Positions 44,251 to 50,800 of a stretch of DNA of 64,000 bases are shown here, piece after piece. The notes under the pieces were generated by a model, which searched no databases, had not been told where the DNA came from, and saw only the letters and a list, made by a program, of their open reading frames with translations. The translations under genes were made by a program, and so were the position numbers. Source of the stretch: Microbispora sp. NBC_01189 (GTDB taxonomy: Bacteria > Actinomycetota > Actinomycetes > Streptosporangiales > Streptosporangiaceae); the NCBI RefSeq assembly GCF_036010665.1, contig NZ_CP108581.1, positions 1,270,001 through 1,334,000 on the forward strand, in the 5' to 3' direction. Numbering within the stretch: position 1 is the stretch's first letter; the number at the start of each line of letters is the position of its first letter.

Positions 44251-46386
44251 TCAGCCGTTCCCCGATTCAGACCCTGATTCAGACCCTGATTCGAGCCCCG
44301 ATTCGAGCAGGGCGTCGATCTCCTCGTCCGACAGGCCCGCGAGCTCGTCGAGCAGCCCGGCCAGCTCCTCGTCGCCGGTCTCGGCGAGCTGCCGCTCCTC
44401 GATCACCTTGGCGACCTCGGCGATGGTGAAGGAGGTGGTGTAAAGGGTGTCGAAGGGCAGCTCGACCCCGAACTCGGCACGCACCCGCGCCATGAACTGC
44501 ACCAGCCGCAGCGAGTGGCCGCCCAGCTCGAAGAACCCGTCGTTCACCGAGGTGGGCGGCTTGTCGAGCAGCTCCGCCCACCACCGCATGACGGTCGCCT
44601 CGACGGGGGTCGCCCCGGCAATCTCGGCGGCCACCACTGACACCGGGCGGGCGGCCCGTATCGCCTCCAGGATCGCCTCGGGGCCGGTGAGCCGGGTCGC
44701 GATCCGCTCGACGGCCGCCCATCCGGCGGGCGCCGCCGCCCTCTCCTCAGCAGCGCCCGATGGGTGGACGGGTGAGTGGACCGGTGCGTGGACGGGTGAA
44801 TGAACAACGGCCGCGGCGTCGGCCGCGGTGAGGACGTACCACGCCGTCTCCGCCGCCTCTTCGCCGTACGGCTCGGCGGTGGCGGGCAGGGTGGCCAGGA
44901 AGTCCCTGGCGGGCTGGTTGCGCTCGGTCGGCCGGAAAGACAGCGCGACCCGGGCCAGCCCGCGGTCGCGCGCGAGCGCGCCCAGGTGGGCGAGCATGCG
45001 GTGCTCGACCCCGCGCCCGAGGGCGCGGCAGCTCAGCAGGAACGCGCCGGCGCGCAGCGTGTCCCCGTCCGTCCGAACTTCGGTGAGACCGACGACGCCG
45101 TAGTCGCCGAACCGGTCGCGCACGTCCACCACGAAGGTCTCGTCGCCGTCCAGGCGCCGCGTCCCCGACAGGTTGAACTGGTTGGTCCGCTCGGCGAGCT
45201 GGGCGGCCCGCGCCTCGTGCCCGGGGCCCGCCGGGGTGATCGTCACCCGCAGGTCGAGCGTGGCGAAGAAGTCGGCGAGGGACATCTCGCCCCTGGCCTG
45301 CTCGCGCCGCCGTTCCTCCTGGTAGTGCCGGGTGCGGTCGCGGTCGGCGTCGGTGACGGCGGCGAGGTCGAGCGACCAGCAGTGCCGCAGGAACGCCGCC
45401 GCGTCCGCGGCGCCGGGCGGCATCTGGAGTGTCAGCACCTCGGGGCAGCCGGCCCGGACCTCGGCGCACTCGACCGGGCTGTCGTCGAGGAAGACGAAGG
45501 AGTCGAGCCCGAGGTTGAGCTCGTCGGCCAGCGAGCGCAGGGCCTGCGACTTTGCCTCCCAGCCGACGCGCATCGCCGTGACGTCGTCCAGGCCGAACGG
45601 CAGCCCGGGATGCCGGGCGAAGACCTCGCGGACGTCCTTCTCCTCGTTCTTGCTGCACAGGCACAGCAGCCGCCCGGCCGCGACCTGCCGGGCCAGCTCC
45701 CGCCAGATCTCCTCGCGCTCCGGGCCGATCACGACGCCGTCCGGGCCGTCCTCGCCGACCACGCCGTCCCACAGCGTGCCGTCGCAGTCGGCGACGACGA
45801 CCTTGGGACGCGGGGTGGTCACGGCCTGGAGGCGGCGTACGACCGCCGCGGCGAGCGCGGCGAAGTAGTGGTCGGTGTAGGGGACGTTGCCGGTCCGGTC
45901 GGCGAACGCGTCGTGGACGGCCTCCGGGTCCGCCGGCTCGTACGGCTCGGCGGAGGTGAGCACGCCGACCGCGCGGTCGTCCTTCAGCGCCTCGGCCAGC
46001 CCGGCGGCCAGGCGCGCGTGCGCGCCCGGCGAGCCGTGCCCGGGCGAGGCGGGGCAGACGGCGACGAGATGCGGGGTGCCCGCCGCGGCCGCCGACGTCC
46101 GGAGCGCGGTGGCGAGGTCGTCCGCGGCGGCGTCGAGAGCGGCCGGATCCGCGTCGGCGGCGCCGGCCGTGACGTTTCCGGCGAGGTCCTCGGCGCGGAC
46201 GAGGACGACCACGGCGCCGGCCCGGCCGAGCACGCTGCCCGGGTCGAGCAGCGAGGGGAAGACCTGGTCATACGGAGCGAAGGCGACGTCCCCCTCGGTC
46301 CCCAGCTCGGCGAGCCAGAATCTCAGGGCGTCCCCGAGCGGCTCGGCGGTGAAGGTCGCGGCGACCCCCAAAGCGATCTTGCTCAC
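44251..46386 (-). CDS. FkbH-like glyceryl-loading enzyme fused to a carrier (PCP/ACP) domain
   Basis: 711 residues from GTG 46386 (AAAGGGGATCCGCA upstream). Residues 195-330 are the HAD-like FkbH domain (D200-C-D202-G-T in VVVADCDGTLWDGVVGEDG; CLCSKNEEKDV). Then comes a GNAT-like C-terminal domain (AAQLAERTNQFNLSGTRRL), a repeat linker (VHSPVHAPVHSPVH) and a carrier domain with Ser625 in FFELGGHSLRLVQFM. The tail ends in an SGSE repeat. FkbH proteins dephosphorylate 1,3-bisphosphoglycerate and load D-glyceryl onto a carrier; here enzyme and carrier are in one chain, so the loaded glyceryl can be passed to the NRPS condensation domain. Confidence 0.9.
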   Translation of the reverse strand: MSKIALGVAATFTAEPLGDALRFWLAELGTEGDVAFAPYDQVFPSLLDPGSVLGRAGAVVVLVRAEDLAGNVTAGAADADPAALDAAADDLATALRTSAAAAGTPHLVAVCPASPGHGSPGAHARLAAGLAEALKDDRAVGVLTSAEPYEPADPEAVHDAFADRTGNVPYTDHYFAALAAAVVRRLQAVTTPRPKVVVADCDGTLWDGVVGEDGPDGVVIGPEREEIWRELARQVAAGRLLCLCSKNEEKDVREVFARHPGLPFGLDDVTAMRVGWEAKSQALRSLADELNLGLDSFVFLDDSPVECAEVRAGCPEVLTLQMPPGAADAAAFLRHCWSLDLAAVTDADRDRTRHYQEERRREQARGEMSLADFFATLDLRVTITPAGPGHEARAAQLAERTNQFNLSGTRRLDGDETFVVDVRDRFGDYGVVGLTEVRTDGDTLRAGAFLLSCRALGRGVEHRMLAHLGALARDRGLARVALSFRPTERNQPARDFLATLPATAEPYGEEAAETAWYVLTAADAAAVVHSPVHAPVHSPVHPSGAAEERAAAPAGWAAVERIATRLTGPEAILEAIRAARPVSVVAAEIAGATPVEATVMRWWAELLDKPPTSVNDGFFELGGHSLRLVQFMARVRAEFGVELPFDTLYTTSFTIAEVAKVIEERQLAETGDEELAGLLDELAGLSDEEIDALLESGLESGSESGSESGNG
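44264..44311 (-). repeat. 12-base tandem repeat in FkbH C terminus (SGSE)
   Basis: Four units related to GATTCAGACCCT (plus strand) encode the ESGLESGSESGSESG tail. Confidence 0.85.
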
Positions 46387-46451
46387 TGCGGATCCCCTTT
46401 CAGCCGGAGACGGCTTGGAAGTCTGGGAGGCGGCTTTCAGTCGGACGGGGC

Positions 46452-47375
46452 TCAATCAGACATGGCGACGAGGACGCGGCGGGAGCCGGTGAAGGGCCGT
46501 CGGCCGTGACCGACGAGCACGTTGTCGATCAGCAGCAGGTCGCCGCTCCGCCAGTCGACGTCCACCGCGTTGTCCAGGCCGCGGTCGCGCGCCTGGATGA
46601 CGTGGTCGCCGGGGATCGGCGCGCCGTCCGGGAACGTCACGGACTGCGGCAGCTCCTCCGGCGGCATGAGCTCGGCGAGCATCGCGGCCGTCTCGTCGCC
46701 GAGCGAGGCGGGGTGCCACTGGTCGGCCTGGTTGAACCACACCTCGGCCCCGGTCACCGGGTGCCGGGTGGTGGACGGCCTGATCTGGGAGACCCGCACG
46801 CCGCCGTCGGGCCGCCACTGCCAGTCGGCCCCGATGCCGTCGAGGAACTCGGCCACCCGGTCGCGGTCCTCGGTCTCGAACGTCTCCTGCCAGCTCTTGC
46901 CGAGTCCCCGGCCGGCGTGCAGGTTCTGGGTGTAGCGCACGCCCTTGGCGAAGGCCTCCCTGACCTCGTCGTCGAGCGACTCCAGCCAGCGCACGCCGTC
47001 CACCACCGGGGTGGCCCCGCCGGTCTCGGCCGCCTTCTCGCAGAAGAACAGCAGCCGGGAGGGCCAGGTGGCGGAGTACGACAACTCGTTGTGCATCGAG
47101 ATCGTGTACTCGGGCGGGTACTCGGTGGAGGTGTAGACGTTGCCGCCGACCTTGGTGCGTGGCGAGTTGCCGTGGACGTACGCCAGCCGGTTGGGCAGGA
47201 GCATGTCCATGACCGGGTCCAGCGTCTCGGGCGTGACGCCGAAACCCCGGAAGACGAGGGCCTTCTCCCGCGCGAGCAGATCGCCCACGTCGAGCCCGCG
47301 CAGGCGCTCGACCAGCCCCTCCGGAGTGGCGGGGCCGTCGGGGCTTATCTCCAGGGGCGTCCAGCCGTCGTTCAT
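46452..47375 (-). CDS. SyrP-like Fe(II)/2-oxoglutarate dioxygenase (TauD/TfdA family)
   Basis: 307 residues from ATG 47375 behind GCAGGAGGACGC. The metal site reads H95-N-E97 (SMHNELSYSATWPSRLLFFCEKAAETGGATPVVDG) with the distal His290 (LVGHGRRPF) and the 2-oxoglutarate Arg at about 298. It is closest to SyrP, which beta-hydroxylates carrier-bound Asp in syringomycin synthesis, and to AsnO-like hydroxylases. It heads the operon with the FkbH-carrier and glycosyltransferase genes, 65 bases upstream of FkbH, and is divergent from the NRPS. I infer beta-hydroxylation of the activated amino acid or tailoring of the glyceryl unit. Confidence 0.85.
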   Translation of the reverse strand: MNDGWTPLEISPDGPATPEGLVERLRGLDVGDLLAREKALVFRGFGVTPETLDPVMDMLLPNRLAYVHGNSPRTKVGGNVYTSTEYPPEYTISMHNELSYSATWPSRLLFFCEKAAETGGATPVVDGVRWLESLDDEVREAFAKGVRYTQNLHAGRGLGKSWQETFETEDRDRVAEFLDGIGADWQWRPDGGVRVSQIRPSTTRHPVTGAEVWFNQADQWHPASLGDETAAMLAELMPPEELPQSVTFPDGAPIPGDHVIQARDRGLDNAVDVDWRSGDLLLIDNVLVGHGRRPFTGSRRVLVAMSD

Positions 47376-47875
47376 GCGTCCTCCTGCTGAGCGATATCCG
47401 GCCGTGATCGGCCACGACGACGAGTCGAATTGAGGAGGCAGGCGGGCCCTCGAATAGGCGGCGCCCCTGCGGAAATTCATTCCGGCGGCCAACATAGAAC
47501 CCGGATAGGGTGCCGCGCAAGAAACAAGTTCCACGCCTTTCCCGACCATGCCGGTCAGGTGATTCGACACCTCGCTGTAATGCTCCGCAATGCCTGCACG
47601 GCCGGACCTTCCCTCGTCTGCGCATGATCACGGAAGGTCGATTTCCTCTTACCGAATGTGGCCGAGGCCAGGTCAATGTAAGGCTTGCGTTACCAGGGTG
47701 TATCACGTATCGTGATAATCCTTTCGTGGGAGCGCTCCCATTCGTCCCGCCGCCATAAGTGGCGAGATACGCGGCGACCCCCGCGGAATTCAACGTTCAG
47801 GCGTTTCTCGATCAACCACTTTTCCGTCTGGTCAGTTGGCGCCTGCGCATTAGTGCGCAGAGAGGAGAACGCTCG
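47376..47875. promoter_or_regulatory. Divergent control region of the NRPS-MFS cluster
   Basis: 500 bases without a gene, AT-richer than its surroundings. Visible elements: TTACCA (47690) and GATAAT (47714) with an 18-base spacer as a plausible sigma-70 promoter for the NRPS gene; TATCACG-TAT-CGTGATA (47701-47717), a 7-base-arm palindrome inside that spacer; and the CebR-type box at 47727-47740, which would overlap the transcription start. The start codon at 47876 leaves an untranslated leader of about 150 bases. Confidence 0.6.
47727..47740. promoter_or_regulatory. Perfect CebR/CelR-type operator TGGGAGCGCTCCCA
   Basis: This 14-base perfect palindrome is identical to the published CebR box of streptomycetes and CelR box of Thermobifida, where a LacI-family repressor responds to cellobiose or cellotriose. 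It lies downstream of the likely -10 of the NRPS promoter, an ideal place for repression. In Streptomyces scabies the same box controls the thaxtomin NRPS cluster. No cebR gene is in the window. Confidence 0.75.
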
Positions 47876-50800
47876 GTGACGATAACGCCGACGACTGACA
47901 ACGAGCATCTAATAGCGTCGCTTTCCCCACGCAGGCAGGAGGCGCTGCGCCGGCTGCTCGCCGCCCGGGCGGCCGCCGCCGACGCGATCACTCCGCGCGG
48001 CGCGGGACCCGCCCCCTGCTCCTACGAGCAGGCCCAGATGTGGCTCGGCGCCCGATTCGCCGAGGGCGCCCCGGCGCCGAACGCCACGATCGGCCTGCGG
48101 CTCGCCGGCCCGCTCGACGTCCGGGCGCTGACCATCGCCCTCGACACCCTGGTCGAACGTCACGAGATCCTGCGCACGGTCTACGAGGGCGACGGGCCCG
48201 AGCCCCGGCAGGTCGTCCTCGACCCCGGGCCCGCGCCTCTCGACGTCGTCGACCTGCGCGACCTGCCCGGGTCCGAGCGGGAGGAACGGGCCCGGGAGAT
48301 CACGTCACGGGCCGCGGTGGAGCGCTTCGACCTGGAGACCGGGCCGGTCCACCGTACGACGCTGGTCCGGCTGGGCGACGAGGACCACGTGCTGATGTTC
48401 GTCTGCCACCACATCGCCTGTGACGGGTGGTCGGTCGGCATCATCGTGGACGAGCTCACCACCGTGTACGCCGCCGCCCACAAGGGCCGCCCCGCCGGGG
48501 TCGCCCCTCCCCCGCTCCAGTACGCCGACTACGCGGCCTGGTCGCGGCGTGAGCTGACCGGCGAGCGGCGGGAGCGGCGGCTCGCGTACTGGCGCGAGCG
48601 GCTCGACGGCGCCGCCTCGGTCGAACTGCCGATCGCCAGAACCGACCAGGCGATCCCCGAGGGCAGGCGGAGCGACTGCCACCTGTTCACGCTGCCGGAG
48701 GAGGTCCTGCGGGCGCTGCGGGAGGCCGGCGGCCCGGGGACCACGCCGTTCGTGGCCCTGCTCACGGTCTTCTCGATGGCGCTCGCGCGCTACACCGGGC
48801 AGGACGACCTGACGATCGCCACGGTCGACGGCGGGCGCCGCCGGGTGGAGCTGGAGCCCGTGCTCGGCTGCTTCGTCAACGCCCTGCCGCTGCGCGCCGA
48901 CCTGTCGGGCAACCCCTCGTTCCGCGAGGCCGCCGCGGGGGTGCGGCGGCGGCTCGGCGAGGCGCTCACCAACCACCTGCCGTTCTCCGAGCTGGCGGGG
49001 GCGCTGCGCGACCGGGACGCCCGCAACTTCTCGCTGTCCACCGTGGGCTTCTCGCTGCGGGTCTTCCGCGACCAGCGCGGGCGCTGGCCGGGGCTGGAGG
49101 CGTCGGTCTGGGCGCACGAGGTCGACGACTTCACCTACGACCTCGCGCTGCTGGTGCACCTGAACGGCGGCGGCGACCCCGAGCTCTACCTGACCTACCA
49201 GAAGGACCGGTTCGACGCGGACGCGGTCGCCCGGCTCGCCGGGCACTACCGCGCGCTGGCCGAGCGGATCGCCGCCGCCCCGGACACCCCGCTCGCCGAC
49301 CTGGACCTGCTGACCGACGCCGAACGCGACCTCGCGCTGGGCGCCTGGAACGACTCGGCCCGGCCGTACCCGGACGTGGCCCTGCCCGAGCTGCTGGAAC
49401 GGCACGCGGGCTCCGATGCGGTCGCGGTCGCGTTCGAGGGCCGCACCACGACGTACGCCGAGCTGCACGCCCGCGCCAACCAGGTCGCGCACCTGCTGCG
49501 CGAGCGGGGCATCGGGCCCGAGGACACGGTGGGCGTGCTGCTCGACCGGAGCCCGGAGCTGATCGCCTGCCTGCTCGGCGTGTGGAAGGCCGGCGCGGCG
49601 TACCTGCCGATGGATCCCAAGTTTCCCGCGCAGCGCGTCTCGGACATGCTGTCGATCGCCGCGACCCCGCTGGTCCTGACCTCGGCGGGGTACGCGCACC
49701 TGTTCGACGGCGTCGACGCGCTGGACGACGCGCTGAACGACGTGGTCGACGTCGGGAGCGGCGTGCTCGACGGCCGGCCCGCCGAGCCGGTGGGCGTGCC
49801 GTACGACATCGACCGGCTGGCGTACGTGATCTTCACCTCGGGGTCGACCGGGAAGCCGAAGGGCGTGCAGGTCACCCACCGGGGCCTGGTGAACCACGTG
49901 TGGTGGGCCGTGGAGGACTTGGCGAGCCAGGGCGACGGCGGGGCGCCGCTGTTCGGCTCGGTGGCGTTCGACCTCGTGGTGCCCAACCTGTGGGCGCCGC
50001 TCGTCACCGGGCAGCGGGTCACGGTGCTGGCGCAGGACTTCGACATGGGCGAGCTGGGCGCGCTGCTCGTCGCGGGCGGGCCGTACAGCTTCATCAAGTG
50101 CACGCCGGGGCATCTGGAGGTGCTCGGCCACCAGATCGACGCCCGGCAGGCCGCGGCGCTCGCCGGCACGATCGTCGTGGCGGGCGAGGCGCTGCCCGGG
50201 TCGATGGCCAACCGGTGGATGGAGATGCTCGGCCCGGGGCGGCTCGTCAACGAGTACGGCCCCACCGAGGCGTCGGTGGGCACGTGCATCTATCCGGTGC
50301 GGGACGCCCAGCTCGTGGAGGTCGTACCGATCGGGCGTCCGCTGCCCAACATGCGGATGTACGTCCTCGACCCGAACCGGCGGCTGCAGCCGGCCGGCGT
50401 GCCGGGCGAGCTTTACGTCGGCGGCGTGGGCGTCACCCGCGGCTACCTGAACCGGCCCGACCTCACCGAGGAGCGGTTCCTGGCCGATCCGTTCGTGCCG
50501 GGCGGGCGGATGTACCGCACCGGCGACCGGGTGGCCTGGGCCCGCGACGGGAACGTGGTCTTCCTCGGCCGTTTCGACGACCAGGTGAAGATCCGCGGCT
50601 ACCGCATCGAGCTGGACGAGGTCAGGGCGGCGGTGCTCGACCACCCCGGCGTACGCGACGCGGTCGTCGTCGTGCACGCGTTCACGCCCGAGGACAGGCG
50701 GCTCGTCGCCTACTACGTGCCCGAGGCGCGGGAGCCGGACGACCTCGCCGACCACTGCGCGGCGCGGCTGCCGGAGTACATGGTCCCGTCGATGTTCGTG

